Shown here: piece after piece, positions 51,036 through 61,725 of the stretch | How the letters are laid out: each line of letters starts with the position of its first letter | How positions within the stretch are numbered: the first letter of the stretch is position 1 | Origin: an uncultured Pelagibacteraceae bacterium | GTDB taxonomy: Bacteria > Pseudomonadota > Alphaproteobacteria > Pelagibacterales > Pelagibacteraceae | NCBI GenBank assembly: GCA_902615435.1 | Contig: CACMOZ010000005.1 | Location: forward strand, 51,005-115,004 | Length of the DNA stretch: 64,000 bases | Direction: 5' to 3' | Position numbers and translations under genes: made by a program | Notes under the pieces: model-generated | Told to the model about the DNA's origin: nothing | Seen by the model: only the letters and a program-made list of their open reading frames with translations | Database searches by the model: none

Positions 51036-53104
51036 GCTGTAGCTTGTTTCATTGATAATTTCACTTTTCCTCTATCAAATCCAACAACTTTAACAGAAAC
51101 CTCATCGCCTTCTTTGACTACATCGCCAACTTTTGCAACACGTTTATCAGCTAATTCGGAAATGTGGACGAGTCCATCTTGTTTTCCTAAAAAATTTACA
51201 AAAGCTCCAAACTCCATAATTTTTACGACTTTACCTTTATAAATTTTTCCCATTTCAGGTTTAGCAATTAAATTTTTAATGAATTCAATAGCTTTATTTC
51301 TTGAGACCTCATCTGGGGCTGCAACAGTAACTTCACCGGTATCTTTAACGTCAACTTTTGCGCCTGATGTTTCAACTATTTCTCTTATAGTTGCTCCCCC
51401 TTTTCCTATAACTGTAGCAATATCTTTTTTGTCAACTTTAATTGTTTCCATTTTAGGAGTATGTTTTGAAAATTCTTTTCTTGAAGTTTTTATAGCTTTA
51501 TTCATTTCATTCAAAATATACTCTCTTCCACCTTTTGCCTGATCCAGTGCTTTTTCCATTATCTCAAATGTTATACCTGTAATTTTAATATCCATTTGAA
51601 GAGATGTAATACCGTTTTTGGTGCCCGCAACTTTAAAGTCCATATCACCCAAATGATCCTCATCTCCTAAAATATCTGATAGAACAGAAAAATCTTCACC
51701 TTCTTTAATTAACCCCATTGCTATACCTGCTACTGGTTCTTTTATAGGTACTCCTGCATCCATAAGTGAAAGTGAAGTCCCACAAACTGTAGCCATGGAT
51801 GAAGACCCGTTTGACTCCGTGATTTCAGAAACTACTCTTAAAGTGTAAGGAAAGTTATCTTTCAAAGGCAAAGAAGAGTTTATTGCTCTCCATGCTAATT
51901 TACCATGTCCGATCTCTCTTCTTCCAGTACCTATTCTTCCACATTCTCCAACTGAGAAAGGAGGAAAATTATAATGCAGCATAAAGTTTGATCTCTGCAT
52001 TCCGTCTAGGCTTTCCAACCTTTGTTCATCATCTGCCATTCCAAGAGTTGTTACGACTAAAGCTTGTGTTTCTCCTCTCGTAAAAAGAGCTGACCCGTGA
52101 GTTCTAGGAAGTACACCCACTTCACATTTAATTTGTCTTACATCAGCTAAACCTCTTCCATCTATTCTTTTTTTATCTTTTAAAATTGCTGTCCTAACGA
52201 TATCTTTTTCAAGAGATTTCAATTGAGCCATTGCTTGGTTTTCTGTAACATTTTCATCCTCTGCAAATATTTCTTTACATTTATTTTCTATTTCAGAAAT
52301 AGCTGTAGACCTTTTTTTCTTATCAATTTCTTTAAAAGCAATTCTCAAATCTTTTTCAAATTTATCAGTTATTTTCTTTTTAACTTTGGAATGATCAATT
52401 TGTTCAACTTCCCATTTTGGTTTACCAGCTTTTTTAACTAGTTTTTCAATCGCATTTATAACCGGTATAAAGTTTTCGTGACCAAATTTTACTGCATCTA
52501 ACATGATCTTTTCTGATAAACCTGACGTTTCAGACTCAACCATTAAAACAGCATCTTTAGTCCCAGCAACAACTAAATCTAATTCTGAATCTTTCAACTC
52601 GTCAATGGACGGATTCAATAAATATTTTCCATCTTTATATCCTACTCTACTTGCAGCTATTGGTCCTTGAAATGGTAGCCCTGATATTGCTAATGCTGCA
52701 GAAGCAGCAATTATAGATAATACATCAGGTTGGTTCTCTCCATCGTATGACAAGACTGTTGGAAGTAATTGAACCTCATTCATAAAACTTGAAGGAAATA
52801 GGGGCCTGATAGGTCTATCTATTAATCTTGAAATTAAAGTTTCAGCTTCTGTAGGTCTTGCTTCTCTTTTAAAATACCCTCCGGGTATTTTTCCTGCAGC
52901 ATAATATTTTTCTTGATAGTTTACCGATAGTGGAAAATAATCTTGTCCCTCATTTATTTTTTTTGCTCCAACTGCAGTAGCAATAACAACTGTTTCTCCT
53001 AGAGTAGCGATTATTGCACCATCAGCCTGGCGAGCGACCTTTCCTGTTTCTAAAGTTAATTTTTTACCATTAACTTCTAATTCTTCTTTATGTATTTTAA
53101 ACAT
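51032..53104 (-). CDS. pnp: polyribonucleotide nucleotidyltransferase
   Basis: The 690-aa PNPase degrades RNA phosphorolytically. Two RNase PH domains (first with [17 protein letters not shown], second with [18 protein letters not shown] and [10 protein letters not shown]) are followed by a KH domain ([17 protein letters not shown], about 550-610) and an S1 domain ([26 protein letters not shown]). The start codon touches the rpsO stop. Confidence 0.96.
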   Translation of the reverse strand: MFKIHKEELEVNGKKLTLETGKVARQADGAIIATLGETVVIATAVGAKKINEGQDYFPLSVNYQEKYYAAGKIPGGYFKREARPTEAETLISRLIDRPIRPLFPSSFMNEVQLLPTVLSYDGENQPDVLSIIAASAALAISGLPFQGPIAASRVGYKDGKYLLNPSIDELKDSELDLVVAGTKDAVLMVESETSGLSEKIMLDAVKFGHENFIPVINAIEKLVKKAGKPKWEVEQIDHSKVKKKITDKFEKDLRIAFKEIDKKKRSTAISEIENKCKEIFAEDENVTENQAMAQLKSLEKDIVRTAILKDKKRIDGRGLADVRQIKCEVGVLPRTHGSALFTRGETQALVVTTLGMADDEQRLESLDGMQRSNFMLHYNFPPFSVGECGRIGTGRREIGHGKLAWRAINSSLPLKDNFPYTLRVVSEITESNGSSSMATVCGTSLSLMDAGVPIKEPVAGIAMGLIKEGEDFSVLSDILGDEDHLGDMDFKVAGTKNGITSLQMDIKITGITFEIMEKALDQAKGGREYILNEMNKAIKTSRKEFSKHTPKMETIKVDKKDIATVIGKGGATIREIVETSGAKVDVKDTGEVTVAAPDEVSRNKAIEFIKNLIAKPEMGKIYKGKVVKIMEFGAFVNFLGKQDGLVHISELADKRVAKVGDVVKEGDEVSVKVVGFDRGKVKLSMKQATA

Positions 53105-53364
53105 TATTTCCTTAAATTTAATTGTTTGATGACCTTTTGATAGGACTCAACATTTTTCTTTTTAAGGTATGTAAGTAATTTCTTTCTCTTATTAACTGAT
53201 TTAGTTAAACCTAAAGTAGAATGTTTATCCTTTTTAAAATTTTTAAAGTGTTCTGCTAACTTTGTAATCTTGTCAGTTAAAAGTCCAATTTGAACTTCTG
53301 TCGAACCAACATCTTTTTCGTGAGTTGCTAATGATTTAATTATATCTTTTTTTTTCTTTATCAT
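53104..53364 (-). CDS. rpsO: 30S ribosomal protein S15
   Basis: The 86-aa protein matches S15: [21 protein letters not shown], then [22 protein letters not shown]. It binds 16S rRNA early in 30S assembly. The start at 53364 lies 29 bp inside rbfA and is preceded by AAGGAAA, a fair ribosome binding site. truB, usually between rbfA and rpsO, is missing. Confidence 0.94.
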   Translation of the reverse strand: MIKKKKDIIKSLATHEKDVGSTEVQIGLLTDKITKLAEHFKNFKKDKHSTLGLTKSVNKRKKLLTYLKKKNVESYQKVIKQLNLRK

Positions 53365-53737
53365 TTTCCTTATTCTTTCTTATAATCTTTTCAATCTTTT
53401 CAGCATATTCAAATGAGTTATCTTCAACAAAAGTGAGTTTAGGAAGAAACTTTATATCTAGCCTTTTAGACAGGGCTTTTCTAACAAGATGTGAGTACTC
53501 CGTCAAGATCCTTACTGTTTCCTTAGTATCTACACCACCTAAAGGAATTACGTAGACTCTAGCTGTTTTTAAATCTGGTGTCATTCTGACTTCTGTAACT
53601 GTAATTAATTTAGAGTTAATTGTTGGTATTTTAGCTTCATTTCGAATAAATAGTTCACCCAAATTTTGTTTAACTAGTTCTCCAACCCTCAACTGTCTTT
53701 GACTAAAGGATTTTTGTGTAGTTTGATTGCTTCTCAT
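53336..53737 (-). CDS. rbfA: 30S ribosome-binding factor RbfA
   Basis: The 133-aa KH-fold protein has the RbfA segments SQRQLRVGELVKQNLGELF, VRMTPDLKTARVYV and ALSKRLDIKFLPKLTFVED. It helps late 16S maturation and cold adaptation. Located 1 bp after infB. Lys-rich C-terminal tail overlaps rpsO. Confidence 0.92.
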   Translation of the reverse strand: MRSNQTTQKSFSQRQLRVGELVKQNLGELFIRNEAKIPTINSKLITVTEVRMTPDLKTARVYVIPLGGVDTKETVRILTEYSHLVRKALSKRLDIKFLPKLTFVEDNSFEYAEKIEKIIRKNKENDKEKKRYN

Positions 53738-53738
53738 A

Positions 53739-55913
53739 TTAAATAGTCCTTTGAATTTCTTCAGCGAGATAAGACTCGATCACATCCTTTTCCTTAAAAT
53801 CTATAAAATCTTTAATACTTATTCCACACTCAAGTCCTGTTCCTACTTCTTTAACTTGATTTTTTTCTCTGTATAAAGAGAGTATTTCACCGCTGTATAC
53901 AACAACCCCGTCTCTTATAACTCTAGCTTTAGATTTGCTTTTTATTTCCCCACTAATTACTTTTGAGCCGGCAATTTTTCCTGCCGTTGAAACTTTAAAT
54001 ATTTTTTGAATTTCAGCACTTCCTAGAACTGTTTCTTTTATATCTGGTTCTAGAAGACCTGATAAAGACTTTTCAACATGGTCGATTGCCTCATAAATAA
54101 TATTAAAAAACTTAACATCAATTTTTTGTTCTTCAGCTAATTTCTTTGCCTCCCTATTTGGTTTTACGTTAAATCCAATCAAAATCGCATTAGATGCTTT
54201 TGCAAGAGATACATCAGTTTCATTAATCATTCCAATATCTGATAATATTATCTTTGCCTCTACCTCTTTATGTTCGATTTTATTTATAGCCATTTTTAAT
54301 GCTTCGCTTGATCCTTGAACATCAGATTTTATAATTATGTTGAGTTCATCTTTTTCTTTTACGTTTTCGAATAAAGTTGTTTTATCTTTTGCAAGAATTT
54401 TATTTTTTGCAATGTTATTTTTTTTAAATTCTGATAGTTTTTTGGCTTCTTCTTCATCTTCTGTCACCACAAATTCAGCTCCTGCATAAGCAGAACTATT
54501 CATACCAAGAATTTCTACAGGCATTGACGGTAATGCTTCATTAACCATCTTTCCTTCGTGGTTAATCATTGCTCTAATTTTTCCCCAAGTATCGCCACAT
54601 ATAAAGTAATTTCCTCTTATCAATTTTCCATTACTTATCAAAATAGTTGACACTGGACCCTTTCCTTTATCAATTTTTGACTCTATTACCACTCCTCGAG
54701 CTTTATCACTGTAAGACGCTTTAAGATCTAAAATTTCAGATTGTAGAAGAATACTTTCTTTAAGTTTATCTAAATTTAATTTTTTCAATGCTGAAACCTC
54801 TACAAATAAAGTGTCTCCACTTAAATCTTCGGCAATTAATTCATATTGCATCATTTCGTTTTTAATTTTACTTATATTTTTTTCAGGTAAATCACATTTA
54901 TTTATTGCAACAATTATGGGTACTTTCGCAGCCTTGGCATGTTTTATTGCTTCAACTGTTTGAGGCTTTATGCCATCGTCTGCAGCTACAACTAGTACAA
55001 CTATGTCTGTTATTTTCGATCCTCTTGCTCTCATTTCTGTGAACGCGGCATGACCTGGGGTATCGATAAATGTTATTAATTTATTATCATCTGTTTTAAC
55101 TTGATAAGCTCCTATGTGTTGAGTAATACCTCCATGTTCACCTGATACTACATTAGAGTCTCTTAAAGCATCAAGTAAGGAAGTTTTTCCATGATCTACA
55201 TGACCCATTATAGTTACCACTGGAGGTCTATTTTTTACTTCACCTACAAATTCTTTTGTTGATCTGCTTGTTTGAACAGATGGTGACTCTTCAATTATCG
55301 CGATATGCCCGAATTCTTTTACTATGTATTCGGCTGTATCTTTATCGATGTTATGGTTTATTGTAGCTACTACTTTCATATTAAATAAAAATTTAATTAT
55401 ATCGCTTGATTTTTCAGCCATTCGATTCGAAAGTTCTTGTATCGTAATTTGTTCAGGTATTTTTACCTCCCTTATTACTTTTTTAAATTCTTTTTTATCT
55501 TCACCTTCTGGTTTTTTCTTTTCTTTAAGTCTCGCTCGCTTTACTGATGCAAGACTTCTCTGCTTAATCTCAATTTCTTCAACATTTAAGGCTCGTGAAA
55601 CTGTCAGTTTAAAATCACGCTTATCTACAGGTCCTTTAAGTTTTAGCTTGCTTTTACCTGCAGGTTTATTGTCTTTTTTAATAAAATCTTTAGTGGCTTG
55701 CTGTTCTATAAATTTTCTCGCAAAATTTTTTTTTCTCGTATCTTGATTTAAATCATTTACTTGTGGTTGCTTATTAAATGTTTTATTAGGCTTAAAGGGT
55801 TTTTTCTTCTCTACCGAGAAAGATTTTTTACCAGAAGTTGAAATAGAAGTTGTGTCAATTTTCTTTTTTAAATTGGACGAGATTGTAAGTGTTTTTTTCT
55901 TATTTTTTTCCAT
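53739..55913 (-). CDS. infB: translation initiation factor IF-2
   Basis: The 724-aa GTPase has a basic, low-complexity N-terminal region (about 1-130), the IF2_N domain, and the G domain with GHVDHGKTSLLDALR, DTPGHAAF and NKCD, followed by the IF-2 beta-barrel domains. It delivers initiator tRNA. It starts 4 bp after nusA. The N-terminal part is shorter than in E. coli. The small ylxR gene often found between nusA and infB is absent. Confidence 0.95.
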   Translation of the reverse strand: MEKNKKKTLTISSNLKKKIDTTSISTSGKKSFSVEKKKPFKPNKTFNKQPQVNDLNQDTRKKNFARKFIEQQATKDFIKKDNKPAGKSKLKLKGPVDKRDFKLTVSRALNVEEIEIKQRSLASVKRARLKEKKKPEGEDKKEFKKVIREVKIPEQITIQELSNRMAEKSSDIIKFLFNMKVVATINHNIDKDTAEYIVKEFGHIAIIEESPSVQTSRSTKEFVGEVKNRPPVVTIMGHVDHGKTSLLDALRDSNVVSGEHGGITQHIGAYQVKTDDNKLITFIDTPGHAAFTEMRARGSKITDIVVLVVAADDGIKPQTVEAIKHAKAAKVPIIVAINKCDLPEKNISKIKNEMMQYELIAEDLSGDTLFVEVSALKKLNLDKLKESILLQSEILDLKASYSDKARGVVIESKIDKGKGPVSTILISNGKLIRGNYFICGDTWGKIRAMINHEGKMVNEALPSMPVEILGMNSSAYAGAEFVVTEDEEEAKKLSEFKKNNIAKNKILAKDKTTLFENVKEKDELNIIIKSDVQGSSEALKMAINKIEHKEVEAKIILSDIGMINETDVSLAKASNAILIGFNVKPNREAKKLAEEQKIDVKFFNIIYEAIDHVEKSLSGLLEPDIKETVLGSAEIQKIFKVSTAGKIAGSKVISGEIKSKSKARVIRDGVVVYSGEILSLYREKNQVKEVGTGLECGISIKDFIDFKEKDVIESYLAEEIQRTI

Positions 55914-55917
55914 AACA

Positions 55918-57468
55918 TTATTTGTATGCTATCTCTCTCGCTGCCATTATCAAATCGTCAGCCTCTTTCCTCGACAAAGAAAATTCCTCGAGATAACCAT
56001 CAATTCTGATTTTTTTTCCTTTTACTTCATCATAACCACCAATTAATTCGTCGGACGAGAGGTCTGCAAAATCACTTAATTTTTTTATGTTTTTTTGACC
56101 AAGAATCACAAGCATTCCTTGGGTCATACCTTTAAGATTAATTAAATTTTCCTCTACACCAAGTTCTTTAAGTTTAAGTGCTACTGCTTCTTTTTCTTTT
56201 ACCAATGTTTCTTTAGACCTAGTAATTAATTCCTTTGCAGTTTCTTCATCTATTGCATCAATTTTAGAAATATCTTCTGGAGTTGACTGAGCGATTTCGT
56301 CAATGGACACAAATCCCTCTGATACCAAAAGTTGACCTAACGTTTCATCAACTTCAAGATTTTTTATTAAAGTTTCTGTTCTATCTTTAAATTCTGCTTG
56401 TCTTCTCTCTGAGTCCTCTTTGTCGGTAAGTATATCTATCTCATAATTAGTTAGTTTAGATGCTAATCTTACATTTTGCCCTCTTCTACCAATAGCTTTA
56501 CTAAGATTTTCCTCTGTCAAAATTATATCAATTCTTTTATTGTCTTGATCTATAAGAACTCTCTGAATTTCAGCAGGGGATAGCGACTCAGAGATTAAGG
56601 TTGGAAGATCTTCTGTCCATTTAATAATGTCGATTTTTTCTCCGTGTAATTCGTTTACTATTGTTTGAACTCTACTCCCTCTCATACCCACGCAAGCTCC
56701 TACTGGATCAATTGATGAGTCCTGTGAATGCACACAAATTTTAGCTCTACTGCCTGGGTCTCTTGCTACAGATTTAATCTCAATAGTGCCCTCATAAATT
56801 TCTGGTACTTCTTGAAAAAAAAGTTTAGCTAAAAACTGAGGGTGAGCCCTCGATAAAAATATTTGGTGTCCTTTAAGTTCTTTTCTTACTTCATAACAAT
56901 AGGCTTTTACTCTATCACCCGTTTTTAAAATTTCTCTAGGTATCAACTCATCTTTTTTTATTACTCCTTCTGCTTTTCCTAGATCAACTATTACATTGCC
57001 ATATTCTAATCTCTTAATAATACCACTTAAAATTTGACCTTGCTTATCAATGAAGTCTTCGTACTGTCTATTCTTTTCAGCCTCTCTTACTCTGCTGCTA
57101 ATGACTTGTTTTGCGCTTTGAGCAGCAATACGTCCGAAGTCAATTTGTGGTAACTCTTCAAAAATTTTTTCTCCAATTTTTAAATCTTTTTTATTAGGGT
57201 TGCTTTTTTTAGCTTCCTCTAAAGTAATCTCTCTTGCTGAGTCTTCAACATTTTCGACAATATCTAAAACCTTTTGAATTTTTATGTCACCAGTTTCTCT
57301 ATCAATAATAACTTCAATATTGTTGTCAGTGCCAAACTTTGTTAAAGCTGCTTTTTGTATAGCACTTTCCATTGAACCGATAACAAGCTCTTTATCGATA
57401 GATTTTTCGTTAGCAACTGCCTCTACGATTCGTAAAAGTTCTAATTTATCTAATCCTCTATTCAACAT
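55918..57468 (-). CDS. nusA: transcription termination/antitermination factor NusA
   Basis: The 516-aa protein has the N-terminal RNA polymerase-binding domain, an S1 domain (QGQILSGIIKRLEYGNVIVDLG), two KH domains (DPVGACVGMRGSRVQTIVNEL and AIGRRGQNVRLASKL) and two C-terminal acidic repeats. AGGAG at 57476-57480, seven bases before the ATG, is a good ribosome binding site and follows directly on the T-tract of a terminator hairpin. rimP, normally upstream, is not present. Confidence 0.95.
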   Translation of the reverse strand: MLNRGLDKLELLRIVEAVANEKSIDKELVIGSMESAIQKAALTKFGTDNNIEVIIDRETGDIKIQKVLDIVENVEDSAREITLEEAKKSNPNKKDLKIGEKIFEELPQIDFGRIAAQSAKQVISSRVREAEKNRQYEDFIDKQGQILSGIIKRLEYGNVIVDLGKAEGVIKKDELIPREILKTGDRVKAYCYEVRKELKGHQIFLSRAHPQFLAKLFFQEVPEIYEGTIEIKSVARDPGSRAKICVHSQDSSIDPVGACVGMRGSRVQTIVNELHGEKIDIIKWTEDLPTLISESLSPAEIQRVLIDQDNKRIDIILTEENLSKAIGRRGQNVRLASKLTNYEIDILTDKEDSERRQAEFKDRTETLIKNLEVDETLGQLLVSEGFVSIDEIAQSTPEDISKIDAIDEETAKELITRSKETLVKEKEAVALKLKELGVEENLINLKGMTQGMLVILGQKNIKKLSDFADLSSDELIGGYDEVKGKKIRIDGYLEEFSLSRKEADDLIMAAREIAYK

Positions 57469-57480
57469 TTAATCGCTCCT

Positions 57481-57507
57481 AAAAAAAAATGGGCTAGTGC
57501 CCATTTT
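57481..57507 (-). terminator. terminator hairpin abutting the nusA ribosome binding site
   Basis: On the minus strand AAAATGGGC, loop ACTA and GCCCATTTT form a 9-bp stem followed by a run of Ts that ends exactly where AGGAG begins. It lies 54 bp after the metK stop. It can terminate metK, but there is no room for a promoter between it and nusA, so it must also affect nusA expression. Confidence 0.8.
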
Positions 57508-57529
57508 GAAACTTTTAGCTTTTATTGAC

Positions 57530-57558
57530 TATTTAGAAGAAAAATATGGTTTTTTCAA
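57530..57558 (-). promoter_or_regulatory. weak candidate promoter upstream of the nusA leader hairpin
   Basis: On the minus strand TTGAAA (57558-57553) and TAAATA (57535-57530) are separated by 17 bases. The -35 matches 5 of 6 consensus bases, the -10 only 3 of 6. If used, the terminator hairpin would lie in the nusA leader. AT-rich DNA gives many chance matches. Confidence 0.3.
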
Positions 57559-57560
57559 GA

Positions 57561-58724
57561 TTACAATTTAAATAATTCTGTTTTATCTGTTTTTTCCCAA
57601 GTAAATTCACCCTTATTTGTGGCCTTTCTACCAAAGTGGCCGTAAGCTGAAGTAACTTCATAAATTGGGTTATTTAACTTTAACATTTCTCTGATACCTC
57701 TTGGTGACAAATTAAAATTGTCTTCTATGATTTTTTTTACCCTACTAATTTTTTCTTCATCTCCATTAGCTAATTTAATAAAAATAGATAAAGGTTTTGA
57801 CACACCTATTGCATATGCTAATTGAATTAGACATTTTTCAGAAATACCTGCGGCAACAATATTTTTAGCTAGGTATCTAGACGCATAAGCTGCTGATCTA
57901 TCAACTTTTGTAGGATCTTTTCCCGAAAACGCGCCTCCACCATGTGGAGCAGCTCCACCATATGTATCAACAATTATCTTTCGACCAGTTAAACCAGTGT
58001 CTCCATCAGGTCCCCCAATTATAAATTGTCCAGTCGGGTTTATATATATTTCTTTTGGATTGAGATCTGTTAAAAAATTAGATGGTATTGATTTTTTAAT
58101 GTACGGAATTATAGATTCTTTTACCTTATCTTGATCAAGATCTTTTGAATGCTGAGTTGATATTACCACCGAAGTTACTTTTACTGGTCTATCATTTTCA
58201 TATAACATTGTTACCTGACTTTTGGAGTCAGGTTCGATACCTTTCAATTTTCCAGATTTTCTATCCTCAGCCATTAATCTTAAAATTTTATGTGAGTAGT
58301 AAATTGGGGCTGGCATTAATTCATCTGTTTCAGTACATGCATATCCAAACATTATACCTTGGTCTCCTGCACCTTCATCCTTATTATCTTTGGAGTCAAC
58401 TCCCATTGCTATGTCTGAGGACTGCTCATGAAGAAAAGTCTCAATACTTGCTGTTTTCCAACTAAATCCATCTTGGTCATACCCAATATCTTTTATACAA
58501 TCTCGCACCTTTGAAATTAGTTCATCCTTTTCAATTTTCGGTCCTCTAGTTTCTCCAGCTAATACGACTTTATTAGTTGTGGTTAATGTTTCGCAAGCTA
58601 CTCTAGAAACTGGATCTTTTGATAAATAAGAATCAACTACCATATCTGAAATTCTATCGCATACTTTGTCGGGATGCCCCTCAGAAACAGATTCACTGGT
58701 GAATAAATAATTACTTTTTTGCAT
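57561..58724 (-). CDS. metK: S-adenosylmethionine synthetase
   Basis: The 387-aa enzyme makes SAM from methionine and ATP. The [17 protein letters not shown]-terminus, [12 protein letters not shown] hexapeptide region and [16 protein letters not shown] phosphate loop are all present. It overlaps lnt by 14 bp. No SAM riboswitch space is available upstream. It supplies the methyl donor used by UbiE, Cfa and MiaB in this window. Confidence 0.96.
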   Translation of the reverse strand: MQKSNYLFTSESVSEGHPDKVCDRISDMVVDSYLSKDPVSRVACETLTTTNKVVLAGETRGPKIEKDELISKVRDCIKDIGYDQDGFSWKTASIETFLHEQSSDIAMGVDSKDNKDEGAGDQGIMFGYACTETDELMPAPIYYSHKILRLMAEDRKSGKLKGIEPDSKSQVTMLYENDRPVKVTSVVISTQHSKDLDQDKVKESIIPYIKKSIPSNFLTDLNPKEIYINPTGQFIIGGPDGDTGLTGRKIIVDTYGGAAPHGGGAFSGKDPTKVDRSAAYASRYLAKNIVAAGISEKCLIQLAYAIGVSKPLSIFIKLANGDEEKISRVKKIIEDNFNLSPRGIREMLKLNNPIYEVTSAYGHFGRKATNKGEFTWEKTDKTELFKL

Positions 58725-60270
58725 TTTTATTTCTGTAAATTAGAAAGAATAAAAGATATGTAATTAAAACTATATAAAAGATCAAATCATTTTTAATTTT
58801 ATTTGATTTAATCAAGGGTACCTCGAATTCAATATTTCCAGCTTCATTTCGATTCAATTGTTTAATAATATTGCCTTTATTATCAATTATTGCACTTAAT
58901 CCTTTATTAGCTGATCTGAGAAAGAAAGTATTATTTTCTATCGCTCTAAAAATTGATTTTGCGAAGTGTTGGTCGGGTCCAATAGTATCACCAAACCATC
59001 CGTCCTCTGAAATATTTATTATAAGATTACTATTAATATCTGACTTTTGTACTAAGTCTGTGAAAATTACCTCGTAACAAATTAAAGGTAAAATATTTAG
59101 CTGGTCAATTAATATATTACTATCTCTATTTCCTCTTATAAATGATCCATGACCTTCTGTAATTTTTTTAAGGCCAAAATAATTCAATAAACTTTCAAAA
59201 GGAAGAAATTCTCCGAATGGGACGAGCTTTCTTTTGTTATAAATTTTAATTATCTCTAAATTATTATTTGCTGCGATCATACTATTGAAATACTGACCAG
59301 ATTTAGGGTCTAATTTATTCACTCCAAAAACAATTAAGTGATTTTTTGAAAAGTTTTTTGAAATCAGATCTCTAAAAATGAGTATTTCATTATAACTATA
59401 TCCGCTAAAAACTCCCTCTGGCCAAACAAACAGTGTTTTTTTATCTTTATCGGGAGCACTATATCTAATAATTTTTTTAAATCTCTCCTCAATTTCATTA
59501 TTATTCAAACCGTACTTTAAATCAAAATTTGGTGATACGATTTTAACAAACGCTTTGTTATATGAATTAATTTGTATTTTATTTTTATTAATTTTGTAAT
59601 TTCCATAGATATACGAACTCAAAATGATACCGAGTATAAAAAATAAACAAAATATTTTTTTTATTATGTCGATCTTAAAAAAAAAAATTACAGGTAATGT
59701 AAATAAAACTATTATTATAAGGTTAAAGCTGTATAAACCCATTGAGTTTAAAATTTGAAGGTTTTCTGTCGCCCAACTTGCACTATAAGCCCATAAATTC
59801 CAAGGGAAACCTGTTAATATTTTTGCTCTTAAAAAATCAGAGGTAGCTAAACCAACTGAAAAAAAAATCACCGAATTAAAATCTAGTTTTAAATGAGGAC
59901 CAATAAATAAAATTGTAACTGCCACAAACAAACTTAAGAATAATGGTAATAAAATTAATGTAATAGGTATTAAAAATTTAAAACTTTCATCAAAAGTAAG
60001 AGAATTTGTTATCCATGAAGTACCTGTAAGGTAAAACCCAAATCCAAATAACAGTCCAAAAATAAATAGATTTTTTTTATAAGGTTTCTTTCTGTAAATA
60101 GATTTGGACTTTTTGGTAATGTGGACTGTTAAATAAAAAAAAATAGGTAAAAGAAAAAAATTTACAATTGTTAAATTGAAAGGTTGAAAAGACAATGTAG
60201 TAAGTGAGCCAATTATAAATGGAGAAATATACAATATTAAAAATCTGTTATTTAAGTATTTTTCAATCAT
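58711..60270 (-). CDS. lnt: apolipoprotein N-acyltransferase
   Basis: The 519-aa inner-membrane protein has about seven hydrophobic helices and a periplasmic nitrilase-like domain with the catalytic set: Glu in PFGEFLPFE, Lys in [15 protein letters not shown] and Cys in LICYEVIF, then [16 protein letters not shown]. It adds the third acyl chain to lipoproteins, such as those encoded near 7.2 and 16.9 kb. It overlaps ybeY by 8 bp. Confidence 0.93.
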   Translation of the reverse strand: MIEKYLNNRFLILYISPFIIGSLTTLSFQPFNLTIVNFFLLPIFFYLTVHITKKSKSIYRKKPYKKNLFIFGLLFGFGFYLTGTSWITNSLTFDESFKFLIPITLILLPLFLSLFVAVTILFIGPHLKLDFNSVIFFSVGLATSDFLRAKILTGFPWNLWAYSASWATENLQILNSMGLYSFNLIIIVLFTLPVIFFFKIDIIKKIFCLFFILGIILSSYIYGNYKINKNKIQINSYNKAFVKIVSPNFDLKYGLNNNEIEERFKKIIRYSAPDKDKKTLFVWPEGVFSGYSYNEILIFRDLISKNFSKNHLIVFGVNKLDPKSGQYFNSMIAANNNLEIIKIYNKRKLVPFGEFLPFESLLNYFGLKKITEGHGSFIRGNRDSNILIDQLNILPLICYEVIFTDLVQKSDINSNLIINISEDGWFGDTIGPDQHFAKSIFRAIENNTFFLRSANKGLSAIIDNKGNIIKQLNRNEAGNIEFEVPLIKSNKIKNDLIFYIVLITYLLFFLIYRNKNAKK

Positions 60271-60730
60271 AAATTATTTTAGTATATTTTTTTTCAATTC
60301 TGTTCATTTTATAAAAATCCTGGTCTTTTTTATGATCAAATCCTAATAAATGGACAAGACCGTGGATCCATAACTTGTCGAATTCAATTTTAAAATATTT
60401 TAAAACCTTTTTTCTTTTGATTTGATCTAAACTCACTATAATGTCTCCAAGATAAATCTCTTTATTTTGATTTAAATTTTTCTTTAATTCGTTTTTGTTT
60501 TGAAAGGGAAAAGATAAGACATCCGTAGCTTTATTTTTTTTTCTAAATTTACTATTCAATGATTTAATTTCTTTATCTCCGGAGAGGAGTAAAGTACAAA
60601 AGATCGTTTTTTTAAAAAATTTTTTACTCGATAAATTTAATTTATAAACTTTTCTATCAATATAATTGTTTGGGTTTTTTATATAACGATACCAGTTTGA
60701 ATTGTTGGTTATAACATTAATTTTTATCAT
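60263..60730 (-). CDS. ybeY: endoribonuclease YbeY
   Basis: The 155-aa metalloprotein has the zinc motif HGLVHLLGFDHKKD (three histidines) and the NKATDVLSFPF segment. YbeY acts in 16S rRNA 3' processing and ribosome quality control. It overlaps phoH by 14 bp, the usual pairing. Magnesium exporter gene corC, often next, is absent. Confidence 0.93.
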   Translation of the reverse strand: MIKINVITNNSNWYRYIKNPNNYIDRKVYKLNLSSKKFFKKTIFCTLLLSGDKEIKSLNSKFRKKNKATDVLSFPFQNKNELKKNLNQNKEIYLGDIIVSLDQIKRKKVLKYFKIEFDKLWIHGLVHLLGFDHKKDQDFYKMNRIEKKYTKIIYD

Positions 60731-61721
60731 CAGTGCTTTTATTCTGATAAGCCCTAATAATTTTTGTTACCAAAGGATGCCTTACAACATCGTTATGATC
60801 AAACTCAACTATCTTTATTTCACCTATATGTTTAAGAATATTCTTTGATTTGATTAAACCAGATTGAGTTTTGTTTATTAAGTCTACTTGGCTAGGGTCA
60901 CCATTTACAACTAATTTAGAATTTTCTCCAATACGAGTTAAAAACATTTTTATTTGAGTCTCGGTAGCATTTTGCGCTTCATCTAGAATGGCAAAACAGT
61001 TTTTCAAAGTTCTCCCTCTCATAAAGGCAAGTGGCGCTATTTCAATTTCGCCTGAGGCTATCTTTTTATCAATTTTATCTGCTCCAAAAAGTTCGTATAA
61101 AGCGTCGTATAAAGGTCTTAGATAAGGATCTACTTTTTCTTTCATATCACCAGGCAAAAAACCTAATTTTTCACCTGCTTCAACTGCTGGTCTTGATAAA
61201 ATAACTCTATCTATTTTTTTTTCCATCAGTAGCGTTATAGCTACAGAAACAGCAAGGAAACTTTTTCCAGTACCAGCTGGTCCTAGTGACATTATAATAT
61301 CATTTTCTTTTAACGCTTTTATATATTCTGATTGTTTTTTTGATCTTGCAATTACTGATTTTTTTGGAGTTTTTATTAACTGTTTAAAACTTTTAATATT
61401 AGACTCTTCTGTTTCAAAATTTTTTTTCACAGATAAAACTATATCTTCTTTTTCTATTATATTCGTTAAAAAATATTTGTTTATTAAAAATTTAACAGCC
61501 TCACAAAATAAAGTTATTTTTTCCGTTTCGCCCTTACAAGTAATGGAATTACCCCTAAAATAAACTTCGGTACTGGTCAATTTTGATAAGTTTTTAAGAT
61601 TTTGATCAAACTGACCAACAATAGCCATAAGCATTTCATTATTGGTAATAGAAATATTTACGGTCTTTTTATCAATTTTTTTAATTAAACAGTTTTGTTC
61701 TAATTTACTTAATTCTGACAT
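60717..61721 (-). CDS. PhoH-family ATPase (PhoL/YbeZ type)
   Basis: The 334-aa protein has an N-terminal KH-like region (MAIVGQFDQNLKNLSK) and a PhoH ATPase domain with Walker A LGPAGTGKSFLA near 142-153, SRPAVEAGEKLGFLPGDMKEK, and AILDEAQNATETQ. YbeZ works with YbeY in RNA metabolism. It follows miaB by 4 bp in the miaB-phoH-ybeY-lnt run. Confidence 0.92.
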   Translation of the reverse strand: MSELSKLEQNCLIKKIDKKTVNISITNNEMLMAIVGQFDQNLKNLSKLTSTEVYFRGNSITCKGETEKITLFCEAVKFLINKYFLTNIIEKEDIVLSVKKNFETEESNIKSFKQLIKTPKKSVIARSKKQSEYIKALKENDIIMSLGPAGTGKSFLAVSVAITLLMEKKIDRVILSRPAVEAGEKLGFLPGDMKEKVDPYLRPLYDALYELFGADKIDKKIASGEIEIAPLAFMRGRTLKNCFAILDEAQNATETQIKMFLTRIGENSKLVVNGDPSQVDLINKTQSGLIKSKNILKHIGEIKIVEFDHNDVVRHPLVTKIIRAYQNKSTDDKN

Positions 61722-61725
61722 TTAT

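Noticed and set aside
55324-55746. 140-codon plus-strand frame opposite infB
   Set aside because: Antisense of the Lys/Glu-rich IF-2 N-terminal region, which yields Ser/Phe/Leu-rich shadow frames.
57508-57560. Riboswitch upstream of nusA or downstream of metK
   Set aside because: The spacer is only 92 bp, and no SAM-binding core of a known class is visible; a terminator/attenuator explains the structure.
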